From Cyclostephanos tholiformis (Eukaryota; Bacillariophyta; Thalassiosirophyceae; Thalassiosirales; Thalassiosiraceae): a stretch of 13,461 nucleotides of DNA. Under the pieces are notes generated by a model. That model made no database searches. It was given only the letters and a program-made list of their open reading frames with translations, and was not told the DNA's origin. A program made the translations under genes and the position numbers. Positions 1 to 8,573 of the stretch are shown piece after piece. The DNA is taken from assembly GCA_036939975.1 (NCBI GenBank), contig JALLPB010002014.1:1-13461 (forward strand). The letters are read 5' to 3'. The stretch's first letter is position 1, and each line of letters begins with the position of its first letter.

Positions 1-1058
1 TTGGTTTGCACTCTCCCATGCTTGAATATACTTGATCTTCTTGGCCTTTACCATCATCTTCTCATCCTTCTTGAGGTTCTGCATCTTCTCCTGCAAGACA
101 ACATCCAGTAATCTCTTCCACACATCCTTTGGTGCCTTCACAAAAAAGTCATAATCATGACCCCCTTCATCAAGTCTCTCAGCTAATGCTGGTAGATATG
201 TAAAATTCTTGTCAGGGTCACCAAATACGTGGGCACTGATAATTGTCTTTACTTTGGTGATCAAGGCATAAGTGAAGAATATAACAATGACATATAGTTT
301 AAGCAGCATACTAATCTCTTTCCCCAAAAGATTGGGCTTCTCTGATATTGCACTCTGCACAATCGGCACTATCCACTTTGACTTGATCGGGGACTTGATG
401 TGACAATTCTTTCAAACATGTGGTTCCAACTCTCCACCTTCAAACTGATCATCTCCTAATGCAACACACACATGCACCAATGGAACTCCATCTGGATTGC
501 CATTCCATTGCCCCAAGAACATCAAATGCATCACCAAGTGTTTCGTTTGGAAGAGCGGAGGAGGTAAATCTGCAACCTCAACAGGTGGGATAGAGGGCTT
601 TGGAGGATGCTTGTTTGCATTAGTTTTCCTTACTTTCTCTGGTGGCACATAGACTTGCCTACCATTTCGCACAGTCACCTTCCATTTCAATGCAATGGTG
701 CCATAGTAACTAATAACATGGAATGGGTCACCATTGTTTCCACAAACATCACCTGAAAGGAGTATCTCCTAACTATTTTGTGCCGGACATCAAATAGTTT
801 TGCCTCCTCTCCAATTTGCATGAGTAAGGTCTTGTTGTCTGGAAAGGTATGTCCTTCTGCGAGAGCAAACTTGGTCACCTCTGTCATTGGCCGGAACTGA
901 TCTGCAATGCAACTACTATAACCAATACTATTTTCAATGAACTGCAACCATTTGCTCATCTACCATGAAAACTGTTGCACCTTTGCATGTCCCTCTTTCT
1001 CTTCCATTTTTTCTCCCATGAAATGATAGCCTCTTTTGCATCTTTGGCATTCATATTC
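1..1058 (-). pseudogene. Degenerate MULE-like transposase fragment, N-terminal part, cut by the left edge
   Basis: Three minus-strand frames join into one protein-like reading. About 1058-957 gives a basic stretch with EKKWKRKRD and ends in SFHGR. About 959-760 continues MSKWLQFIEN and EGHTFPDNKTLLMQIGEEAK. About 760-1 continues DVCGNNGDPFHVI, KSKWIVPIV and HVFGDPDKNF, and stays open to the edge. The frame changes near 957 and near 760, and a TGA at 412-414 interrupts the last part, so this copy is dead. The KTLLMQIGEEAK and KSKWIVPIV blocks resemble the region before the catalytic domain of MULE-type transposases in diatom genomes; that is recognition from memory. The catalytic core would lie beyond position 1. 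The reading stops being protein-like at the inverted repeat of the hAT element (1059), which suggests that the hAT truncated it. Either a MULE relic or another repetitive gene family is possible. Confidence 0.45.
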
Positions 1059-1096
1059 TTAGCTGGAAATGTTGGCGACATGTCGGCGACGTGTCG
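1059..1096 (+). repeat. Left terminal inverted repeat of the hAT element
   Basis: TTAGCTGGAAATGTTGG at 1059-1075 pairs with the complement of 5786-5803. It runs straight into GACATGTCGG (1077-1086) and the near-palindrome CGACGTGTCG (1087-1096), which belong to the subterminal motif family. Confidence 0.55.
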
Positions 1097-1183
1097 ATTT
1101 GTCGCCAATTTAGACCCAACATGTGTGTCGGGGCCGACACACAATAGCAAAATAGCTGAACCGACACCAAATTTGTGTGTCGG
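1097..1183. repeat. Left subterminal palindromes of the hAT element
   Basis: Two inverted repeats use the CGACAC/GTGTCG motif. One has 10 bp arms, TGTGTGTCGG (1122-1131) and CCGACACACA (1134-1143), around a 2 bp spacer. The other has 7 bp arms, CCGACAC (1161-1167) and GTGTCGG (1177-1183). Subterminal repeats bound by the zinc-finger region of the transposase are known for hAT elements. That these serve this purpose is inferred. Confidence 0.5.
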
Positions 1184-1190
1184 TTACCCC

Positions 1191-1197
1191 TATATAC
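1191..1197 (+). promoter_or_regulatory. Possible TATA element of the transposase gene
   Basis: TATATAC follows CCCC, about 180 bp before the start codon at 1373 and just inside the subterminal palindromes. The location suits a transposase promoter. No transcription start can be read from the sequence. Confidence 0.3.
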
Positions 1198-1372
1198 GTA
1201 CACATATTTATGTACCTAAACACAAAAATTCTGACGCCATCTGCCTACCTATGGTAGTACCAGAGTATCTTCAACCCACGCACATGAAAGCGAGTGGACG
1301 CAAAATAATGCGAGCTTCTCCTCAGTACATAGGTAACTCGATCGATCTCGCAGCAGCATAATCCCCCCCACC

Positions 1373-4300
1373 ATGAATTCCTTGTCACCCCGCGCCACTC
1401 GTGCAGCAGCTAGGGCAGGAAGCTCTCAACCATCATCTTTATTTTGTTCGCCTCGCACAGCACGGGCAACGACACGCGTGATGAGCGCGGTGGCAACAAG
1501 CAACAACGAATCAACCAATAAATCAACGACGCCAGCTTCCAGCACGGAGGGAAATTCATCGATCTCGACACTCACTGTAGGTACGGCCGCACGGAGAATC
1601 AATCGTGGTGAGGCTGAGAACAACGGTGATGATGTAGATTTTGTTGAGGCGGGAAGGGGAGGCGGCTTTGATGATGACCTTGTTGTTGAAGAGGAAGAGA
1701 GCGGACGAGAAGAGCGCAACGATCCAGTCGAGGAGGAGTTACCGCCCCTTCATAGTATCTTTGACTGCGCGTATATTGTGGTTCGGGTGGGGAATGATGG
1801 TAAGGAAGTCTGGGAATGCAGGTGGTGTAGTAAAATTTTTGCCCCCAAACATGCATCGCGCGCTCTCCGCCATGTCCTTAAGATTCGAAAGAATGATATT
1901 GCAGTTTGCAAGTCGGCGATTCCGGAGATCTATCACAAAAGATATTCAGATTTGTACAATTCCTTAATGGGGCGTCAGGCAGCAAAGAAGCGTTCATCCG
2001 AGTCCGCAGAAGAGTCAGTGGCAATTTTACAGAACGAAGCTGTCGGGAATCTACTGCGGAAGCGTGGCCAAGTTGGTGTGGTAAGTGTGCACCACTCTTC
2101 GTCTGTTACCCCCGCCTCAAGCGCAAATCATCTTTCATTTGCAGGGGGGGTTAGCGCAAGCAGCATGTCATCATACACATCGACTAAGGGACAATCATTT
2201 CAGCGGACGATGTCGACAATGAACATGGACATTCGGAAGTCAAATAATGCCACCGTAGAAATGTCAATTGCAGATTTTTTTCACTGCGAGAACATACCTG
2301 ATTCAGTTGCCGAGTCACCAAGATTTTTACGTCTTATCCGAGTTTGCCGCCTTGTTGGCGAAGATTTTGTGGTCCCATCACGAAGGAGGATTGGAGGCGA
2401 GCTACTTGACTTGAATTTCAAGAATACGTATGAGCGGAACAAAGCTGAACTTTTAAAGGAAGTCAAGGTCTTTGGGTTGGCTTTCATGGGCGATGGCGCC
2501 ACCATCCATCGAATGCCACTCTTGAACATTCTTGCCATGAGTGGCGTGACTCCGCCAATAACTGTTTCAATCCAAGACTGTTCAAAGCACATGGCGGAGG
2601 GAGGGAAGAAGGACGCATCATATATTGCGGACCTTTTTGAGGAGAAGGTAGTTGAGTATGACCCGCAGAGGATTTATACTGATGTGTTCTATTTTGATGG
2701 GGCGTCAAACGTACAGAAGGCTGGTGATGTATTGATGGCTAGGTTCCCTAGGTCGTTTTGCTTTCACGGGGGTGAACATGTTGTTTCTCTTTTCTTTTCA
2801 TCGATTGCGAAAATCAAGCCAATAAAGGTACGATATGCTGCTGACACTGTTTAATAATTTTCTAACTGATGAACTTACTTTTATTGTTTGCTCATCTCTC
2901 TAGGTTATGATCCTCAAAACATGCCGACTGTATAATGTTTTTGGATCGGGGGCGAATCACGGGATTTATGCCCAATTCATGTCACAGTCTGCCCTTGCGA
3001 ATGGCGGGCGCAAGGTTGGACTTCTTCGGGGCGCCGGTACCCGAATGGCGCTATGGTTCTATGCCATGATCCGAGCATTGCGCCTCAGGCAGCCACTGAC
3101 AGCAACGATCCATCAGCAGAAATTTGTCGACCTCAATTTGAATGAAAGTGCTAAGGCAGCTGTCCGTGATATCAAGGACGACAAGTTGTGGAAGTGTATT
3201 TATATATTGCTGCGTGCTGTATTCCCTGCACTAAGGTTGCTTCGTTACTGCGACAAGAACAAGCCAGCAATGGACAAAATTTTTTTTCTCTCGCACAGGA
3301 CTACAGTGGCCCTCGAGAACTCTGAACAGTTCTTGAATGACAAGAGCCTTTTTGGTTCCCTCAAGATTGATGTTAATTTGACCAAAGAGGGAAATACGAT
3401 CCTTGGGGGTGCCGAAGGTGCTGACGCTCACAACAGTGATGATGACAACATAATTTTTCAAAATACCCACCCCCTATCTGAGGACGACAGTGATGTGGAA
3501 CCTGACGAATTTGATGCTGACACCCCCACTCAATTGGAAGTGACACCATATAATTCTATCATGTCTTTTGGCCGCCAAGTGATATGGCACTGGTCGAAGC
3601 GCAAGGTGCGCATTGAGCATGAGTATGCCATTGTTGGATGGGCATTGTGTGTCATGGAAGACATCCGAAATGATGTCATGGAGCGACTAACAGGAGCACA
3701 CCGTGATACAATTGAAAAGGTAGTCAGTCGTCTTCACGTGCCTCCATGTCCTAACTCTAACCCTGCAGTTTCTGCTATGTCTTCACATGAGATCATCGAC
3801 ACTTTTTGGAATGAATTCAAGGCGTTTCAAAACCGCACCAATCCTTATCATGACGCTAGCCGTTGGGCGAGCTACGATATAACGATCGGGAATTCGCACC
3901 TTTGGCACGAGAAATATTCACTTCCATACACAAAAGTGTTAGGGTTTGTTGCATGCCGTGTTACATCAAAGCTTTGTGGAATTGGTCCAGCTGAGAGGAG
4001 CTGGGGCGGAGTGAAGCAAGTAAAGGACGGTAAGCGGTCACATCTTAGTGGTGAGTCTACCGAGAAGAGAAGTATTCTATTTGTTTCATCTAAGATTGCA
4101 CAGGCGAGGATTGAATGTGAAAAAATGGAAAAGATCGATGCTGCGGGAGGACATCAGATGTTTGGAGATGACGATATGAATTTTGATTTGGAACTGGAAA
4201 AGTTTGGAATAGATACGGGGGCATTGAAAGTCAGGCAGGTTGAGCGGGTGTTTCGGGCATGGGTGGAAGACTGGGAAGAAGAAGCGCGGAAGAAAAATGA

Positions 4301-4568
4301 CTGTGTTTCTGAGGCACAATTACTTGCGAAGTATAAAGGTCTTGTATTCCGTGATCCAGACACTCAGAAGTTGTATTACGTTTGCGATCAAAATATGGAG
4401 TTCCGAAGGGGGAAAGGACAGGGATGGTACCTCATTGGTGTGTGGGTGGATAATCCAGATCCTGGTGATGAAGACTTAGAGCCTTACACATTAGAACTTG
4501 CATGTGAATTAATCGCTGAGTACCCACAGAAAGATGGAGTTCAGGTCTTATGTGAGAAGTTAGGATGA
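1373..4568 (+). CDS. hAT-family transposase (two exons, 1373-2827 and 2904-4568)
   Basis: Removing a 76 bp GT-AG intron joins 485 and 554 codons in phase 0 into one 1039-residue frame. The N-terminus is Ser/Thr/Ala-rich, then acidic (residues about 85-125). A BED-like zinc finger follows: C149, C152, H167 and C179, in the context WECRWCSKIF. A DDE-type core follows: GDGATIHR with D374, FDGASNVQKAG with D442, and a C-x-H-rich stretch just before the intron. These match the first two acidic residues expected in hAT transposases; I cannot assign the third with certainty. An Asp/Glu-rich insert lies around residues 660-700. The C-terminal part holds AERSWGGVK (about 848-856), like the C-terminal dimerisation block of hAT proteins. 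The enzyme would act in the nucleus, cutting the element out and inserting it elsewhere. The start is the first ATG after the palindrome region. There is no internal stop or frameshift, so it could be active. Confidence 0.85.
2828..2903 (+). other. Intron of the hAT transposase gene (76 bp)
   Basis: It starts GTACGATATG and ends with a pyrimidine-rich stretch and CTCTCTAG. CTAAC, a plausible branch site, lies at about 2863-2867. Reading through the intron gives a stop after eight codons; splicing restores a continuous phase-0 frame. The downstream exon starts GTT ATG. Confidence 0.85.
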
Positions 4569-4931
4569 CGGACATTTGGTTTTTCAGGGGGTACTAGCCA
4601 TTTTCCCCAAAATATTATTAAGTATTTATTTTCTACATCACATCTCTACTCTATCTCTATGTCTTACTGCTCGCCACTCCAGCGACACATGTTTGATGGA
4701 TCCACACAATCGAATGCGTGGGCGACCCAGCCATTAAAAGCGTTGGTCAAAGTGTCGGATGCAATTATCATAGTAAAACACAAGTTAAAGTAGTTATCAA
4801 TATTTTTCTATCTATCACTTTATTCTTTATAAAATTTATTGCCCGCAAAGGTGGCGGAGCCACCTCAGTTGGTCGTTGCTTGTTCCTGTTGCTTGACAAG
4901 GCTTGTGGGAGTTGTCGGAGTAGCGGCTCCT
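4569..4931. other. Transposase 3' region without a recognisable gene
   Basis: This stretch follows the transposase stop codon and precedes the end of the convergent frame. It is AT-rich around 4606-4632 and 4796-4842, where polyadenylation of the transposase transcript is likely. I see no exact AATAAA. The short open frames here look random. Confidence 0.35.
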
Positions 4932-5565
4932 TCACCTGCTTTTGTTGATCCACTCGATCAACGGCACATGCAAAACGGATCCGTCATTGAGGGAGACGTA
5001 CTGGTAAGTGGCGGTGTGATTGGGGTGCTTGTCCTCATTGATGCATGTGATGCCGCACCAATCATGCTGATTGCGGTTGATGTTAAAATATCATGCTGCA
5101 TTGAGCTCTACGATGGAGACCCTGGGGTTGTACGCTCCCTTGGGTACGATGTCAAAGGGGATTCCCATTGCTTTGAGCTCTTGGATGAAGACCCTGGGGT
5201 TGTACGCTCCCTTGGGTTCCAAAATGAGACCGTCAGTGTTGATGTGGGGTGATGGGTGCGTGCTATCCATCCGTAGCGTACCAGGGAGGAGAGGGCGCCA
5301 GGGCTTCCACCAATCCAACATGAGAATGAGGTCTCCAAGTGAGAGGAGGCCAGCCATGACACGGAGACAATTGTCCTCGTCCATAATGCCTCGACAGGAG
5401 AAAATCTTTGACAAGGACAGCCCAGGATGAAGACAGCGCCCTCCGGGATGAACTGTGCTCACTACAATGCTCAGATGGAGGGGATTTTGATGCTGCTGGC
5501 CTCTTAACTTGATGGTCTACGATTGGTTCACTTTTCTTTGTTTTGCGCACATGTGCATTTGGCAA
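4932..5565 (-). pseudogene. Decayed convergent second reading frame inside the hAT element, unknown family
   Basis: The frame opens at an ATG (5565), close to the right subterminal array, with a basic N-terminus (MPNAHVRKTKKSEP). It shifts frame somewhere around 5430-5460 and continues with GLSLSKIFSCRGIMDEDN and LMLDWWKPWRPLLPGTLR. It then meets a TGA at 5091-5093. Beyond that the same frame stays protein-like (NQHDWCGITCINEDKHPN, HVPLIEWINKSR) to a TGA at 4932-4934. About 205 codons can be followed. A block beginning PKGAYNPRV occurs twice, 24 residues apart. I do not recognise the protein. It runs towards the transposase gene, so it could be an accessory ORF of the element or a captured host fragment. 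One frame change and one internal stop argue for a broken gene. An intron spanning these faults is possible, but I could not place one. Confidence 0.4.
5101..5217. repeat. Imperfect direct repeat, ~45 bp copies 72 bp apart
   Basis: 5101-5145 and 5173-5217 share TTGAGCTC, then GACCCTGGGGTTGTACGCTC and CCTTGGGT, with only a few changes. The 72 bp offset equals 24 codons, so in the minus-strand frame it duplicates a peptide block (PKGAYNPRV) without shifting frame. Confidence 0.75.
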
Positions 5566-5611
5566 TGTGGTGCTGAAAATGAGAGGTGTGGATTAGATAG
5601 ATAAGAATTTA

Positions 5612-5785
5612 GTAGCCGACATGTTGCAGACATGTCAGAAAACCCGACATGTCGTGTGTCATGTTGGTACCCTCGGCAACATGTTTTTGCACCATGTTGG
5701 TGACATGTCATCCAACATGTTGGCAACATGTCGGCCCCGACATTTCATGTCTGTCTTTTTGGGGGTCTGGCCGACATGCCGACAT
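5612..5785. repeat. Right subterminal array of ACATGT-centred palindromes
   Basis: About eleven copies of a motif close to RACATGTYGG crowd this stretch. Perfect palindromes include CGACATGTCG (5645-5654), TGACATGTCA (5701-5710) and CCAACATGTTGG (5712-5723). The same motif occurs at the left end (1077-1086), but there are fewer copies there. Such asymmetric subterminal arrays are typical binding sites for hAT transposases; the function here is inferred. Confidence 0.6.
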
Positions 5786-5803
5786 CCGACATTTGCCAAC
5801 TAA
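5786..5803 (-). repeat. Right terminal inverted repeat of the hAT element
   Basis: The minus-strand reading TTAGTTGGCAAATGTCGG matches the left end at 1059-1075 at 15 of 17 aligned bases, with one extra base. The sequence outside (GGTTATTTATG) lacks the ACATGT motif, supporting this as the boundary. Confidence 0.55.
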
Positions 5804-5958
5804 GGTTATTTATGCTCTCATAGATAGAGAGATAGATTCTTGCCCCTCAAAAAAGACCTGTACATATGGGTATGTCCAATAGACACAATGTCAGGCACCT
5901 GGGTAAGATGTGACATATCTTTTTTGCTCAAAAAAGAATGTGGATCTGTCCCATCGTC

Positions 5959-6239
5959 TCACTTGTATCGCAGGTAGCTGTAGAGTGCTACCACCATGGG
6001 GACAATGGCCAGGAAAATCTCCTTGAGTTAGCTCCAAGTACGAGCTTATGCTTACGTATACTTAATGAAATAGTGCTGTTTTTCTCCCCTGTCTGACCTT
6101 GGAGGAGCCAAAACCAACCCAACAAGGTTGTGATGGATATGCACCCCCCTACAATGACTGGCCAATGCTTTTGCATCCAAGCAATCACTAGTTTTCTTGT
6201 AGTTTCCTGTTCTGATGGACACCCAAGGACATCAAAGAT
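5959..6239 (-). pseudogene. Possible relic of a small two-helix membrane protein
   Basis: A minus-strand frame from 6239 to 5988 reads IFDVLGCPSEQ, then RKLVIAWMQKHWPVIVGG and a hydrophobic helix ending LLGWFWLLQGQ. In a different frame just downstream lies a second hydrophobic stretch, EIFLAIVPMVVALYSYLRYK, ending at TGA 5959-5961. A TAG (6240-6242) precedes the first frame. A stretch with CTAAC and AG just before the second helix looks like an intron end, but I found no donor in the right phase. So this is either a frameshifted relic or chance. I recognise no family. Confidence 0.2.
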
Positions 6240-6269
6240 CTAAGAGCTCCAGATCCAAGCAATCACTAG
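6175..6269. repeat. 17 bp direct repeat, 78 bp apart
   Basis: ATCCAAGCAATCACTAG occurs at 6175-6191 and 6253-6269 without mismatch. The 78 bp spacing keeps the reading frame. On the minus strand both copies read LVIAW in the frame of the possible membrane-protein relic, which suggests a small local duplication. Confidence 0.6.
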
Positions 6270-6951
6270 CCTTTTGGATGGATGCGATTTGTTGACGCCA
6301 AAGATCTTCATTGACCAAATGTCCCAGCCACCAAAATCTTCAACCCTCCCTCCACTCCTTAAGGCAATTTTGGCTCTAATCTAGCCTTGAAGCTACAGGG
6401 AGTTTAAGATATGAAATTAGGCGGAAAGCTCCCAACATTTATCACTTTCCCTCCATTTTTTAAACTCTTTGCGCTACTAGCATAATTTGTATTAGGACTT
6501 CATCCAATTTGATAGCAGACCTAGGTCTTCTACAATTAATTACACGCGTAGCCTGTAGTGACAAGCTTCATTTCTAGCTTACCCTTTTGTCTTCTTATTG
6601 CATCTATCTACATTAGGTGTTGCAATCAAAGGCGCAACAAGTTTTTCCTCCCAAAGGAAAAATTCTAAATAGCATGCTTCCCTGTGCTACTTGGAGAAGC
6701 AATAATACTTTGCCCAAAATTGAGTTAAGTACCATATTTTCCTGCTATGTATTGATTCAGATGTATGTAGAAAATAGGGTATTTCTGTTTCTCTAGTGAA
6801 AGCTAGAGCTGAATTTTGGTAAATATTACTTCGGTTGAATTTCATACACAACCCATACATTAATAATATTTTGGGAATAGCTCAAAAAATTGGTAAAAGT
6901 ACTTTAAGAGCTTCTATGTTTTGGCTAAACCCCATAGATGTATTTATAAAA

Positions 6952-6975
6952 TGGGAAAATAGGTCATTTATACTC
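6952..6975 (+). repeat. Left terminal inverted repeat (24 bp, perfect)
   Basis: Begins TGGGAAAATAGG and ends TTATACTC; it is the exact reverse complement of 8550-8573. A degenerate extension (ACTTTTGGAAATTGAG, ACAGAAATATCACAC) also resembles the opposite end. Confidence 0.8.
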
Positions 6976-7283
6976 ACTTTTGGAAATTGAGACAGAAATA
7001 TCACACCATTGTCAGCAACCTGTTCATATATCACCAGGTGAGTCTGCTCAAACCGTATCACACCTGGTCATTTGCATGGCCCTTCATGTATACATACCTA
7101 TTGCTAAATTTTGTTCCTGTGTCCCACCTGGTCATTGCTGTCCGTTTGTGAGTCTCACCTCCGTGTTCATACCTGATCACGTGTCTCACCAGCATTTGCT
7201 GACATTCATCAGTCACACCTGTTGTATTCCACCATTCTTGTATCATACATATTCTTTTCTCTTGTTCGTCAACCAGCCAGCAT

Positions 7284-7900
7284 AAGAGGACTACGATGAA
7301 AACGACAAGGTCAACAACAAGGACAACAACAAGGGCTTCAAGGTTGGAGGCAATGGCCGTGAGGTTATGGTTGCTTCCTCAGCAGCAATCCAATGGTGAC
7401 AGTGGCAGCAACGTGACTGCATGATGGCAACAGCAATGGCGTGGCTGAGCAATGGCGACGGCGCAATGGCAGCATGAAAACAAACTCAACAATCAAACAG
7501 TGACAACTGCGCAACGTTATTGGTAGCAGCGGTGGTGGCAATGGCACAAGTGCAATACTGTGCAATGGTGTTGGCAACTACATTACTGAGCAATGGCAAC
7601 AACAAGCGAGATGATGTAGGCATTGGCCACAGTACAAAAGATGGCAAAATGATGACAACATGAAGGCCATTGGTGCTGTACGATGATGTTGAAGATGAAG
7701 ACTGGGGGGGCAGTGGGGAGGGGGGCATTGATCGACACAAGCAACTTAGACTGCCCGGTGGTGGTGTTGGTTGGGGCCCTGAATGTCCATGAGGACAATG
7801 TTGAAAATGGTGGCGACAGCAAAGGCATCAACAGCAATGGAAGACAAGTCTCATCAAGCCCCTCGACAATGACAACCATGATGATGATGATAACATAAAC
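7284..7900 (+). repeat. Low-complexity core of the 1.6 kb element (CAAYRGC-type degenerate repeats)
   Basis: Short words such as GGCAACAACAA, AGCAATGGC and GGTGGTGGCAATGG recur irregularly, and ATGATGATGATGAT occurs at about 7879-7893. All six frames are broken by stops or give only short Gly/Asn/Ser-rich or Pro/Leu-rich peptides. This looks like expanded simple sequence, possibly once coding, not a current gene. Confidence 0.5.
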
Positions 7901-8549
7901 AACAAGATTGCTAGCAGCGGGGGGATGACAAGAGGAGGAATAAGGTGGTGGTGGAGGAGCACGTCGAGGCTGCTCCCATCAATGCTGAGAGGGCAATGTG
8001 AGCACCTGGGGATGCTGCATTAACAGGGGACTTGCATTTTGCCAACTTGCCCTTCACCGATGGCTTCTGGAGTGTAGGCATTTCTCTGCACCCAAGCAGG
8101 TGTGCTACAGGTGGGGCGATGACAGCAGAAGGAGTGGTGATCTAAGAGTAGTGGCGGAGGAGGCACTGGTTCTGCTTTTGTGGAACCTGTAAGTGTGAGA
8201 TATGCCAAGTGCGGCTAACTGCAGGTGAGGCAAAGTAATGGACAGGGCAACATGAGGCAAGAAGGGGTAAGTTTCCAAAAAAAGGGCCGAGAAAGAATCA
8301 AACTAGGTGTGGCAGAAGAACCATGCAAAAATGCCTGTGTGTATACATGACCAGCTCATGACCAAGTGGTGTGATACATGACCTTGCAATATTAATATAG
8401 TGTGATATACGAACATAATACTACCAAAAGTGTGTATGTTTGAAAGACTAAAATCCTAAAATGTGATAAATGAAGATGTAAAATTGAAGGTGTGATCTAC
8501 ATATGGTAGCCAATGATGATGTGATGTTTCTGTGGCATATTTCAAAAGA

Positions 8550-8573
8550 GAGTATAAATGACCTATTTTCCCA
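8550..8573 (-). repeat. Right terminal inverted repeat (24 bp, perfect)
   Basis: GAGTATAAATG followed by ACCTATTTTCCCA; it is the exact reverse complement of 6952-6975. The inward flank (TTTCAAAAGA, GATGTTTCTGTGG) resembles the complement of 6976-7013 with several changes. Confidence 0.8.

Larger units (their letters stand above)
1059..5803 (+). mobile_element. hAT-type DNA transposon, apparently near full length
   Basis: An intact hAT-like transposase gene lies between two similar ends. The left end begins TTAGCTGGAAATGTTGG (1059-1075). The right end, read on the minus strand, begins TTAGTTGGCAAATGTCGG (5803-5786). Fifteen of 17 aligned bases match, with one gap. Directly inside both ends are clusters of palindromes centred on ACATGT or CGACAC. 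The element would be about 4745 bp, within the range of autonomous hAT elements. I could not find an 8 bp target duplication: the flanks TCATATTC and GGTTATTT do not match. The exact ends are therefore uncertain by a few bases, or one flank has been rearranged. The left end abuts a MULE-like relic. A second, convergent frame occupies the right third. Confidence 0.62.
5804..6951. other. Intergenic DNA between two transposons, no clear gene
   Basis: Apart from the weak membrane-protein relic (5959-6239), I see no sustained coding frame. The part from 6400 on is AT-rich with frequent stops in all frames. A 17 bp direct repeat (6175-6191 and 6253-6269) is the only structure found. Confidence 0.4.
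6952..8573. mobile_element. Non-autonomous DNA transposon (1.6 kb) with 24 bp perfect inverted ends
   Basis: The first 24 bases (6952-6975, starting TGGGAAAATAGGTC) are the exact complement of 8550-8573. Weaker complementarity continues inward to about 7013 and 8509. Inside each end a related motif recurs in opposite orientation, for example TCACACCTGGTCAT near 7067 and its complement-like form ATGACCAAGTGGTGTGAT near 8360. No transposase frame lies inside; the middle is low-complexity. The flanks are A-rich (TATAAAA, AAACAAAA) and show no clean target duplication, so the superfamily cannot be named. It presumably depends on a transposase made elsewhere. Confidence 0.65.

Noticed and set aside
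975..1361. 128-codon plus-strand frame before the transposase
   Set aside because: It crosses the hAT terminal repeat and palindromes and shows no protein-like conservation; the MULE-like relic reads on the opposite strand.
5091..5093. Internal TGA read as selenocysteine
   Set aside because: No selenoprotein family is recognisable, no hairpin element was identified downstream, and the frame also needs a frameshift upstream, so decay is the simpler reading.
1051..5811. 8 bp target duplication for the hAT element
   Set aside because: TCATATTC and GGTTATTT, and versions shifted by one or two bases, do not match well enough to claim.
7365..7879. Several 70-98 codon minus-strand frames rich in Pro, Leu, Ser and Thr
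   Set aside because: They overlap in different frames through low-complexity repeats and show no domain; they are by-products of the repeat composition.
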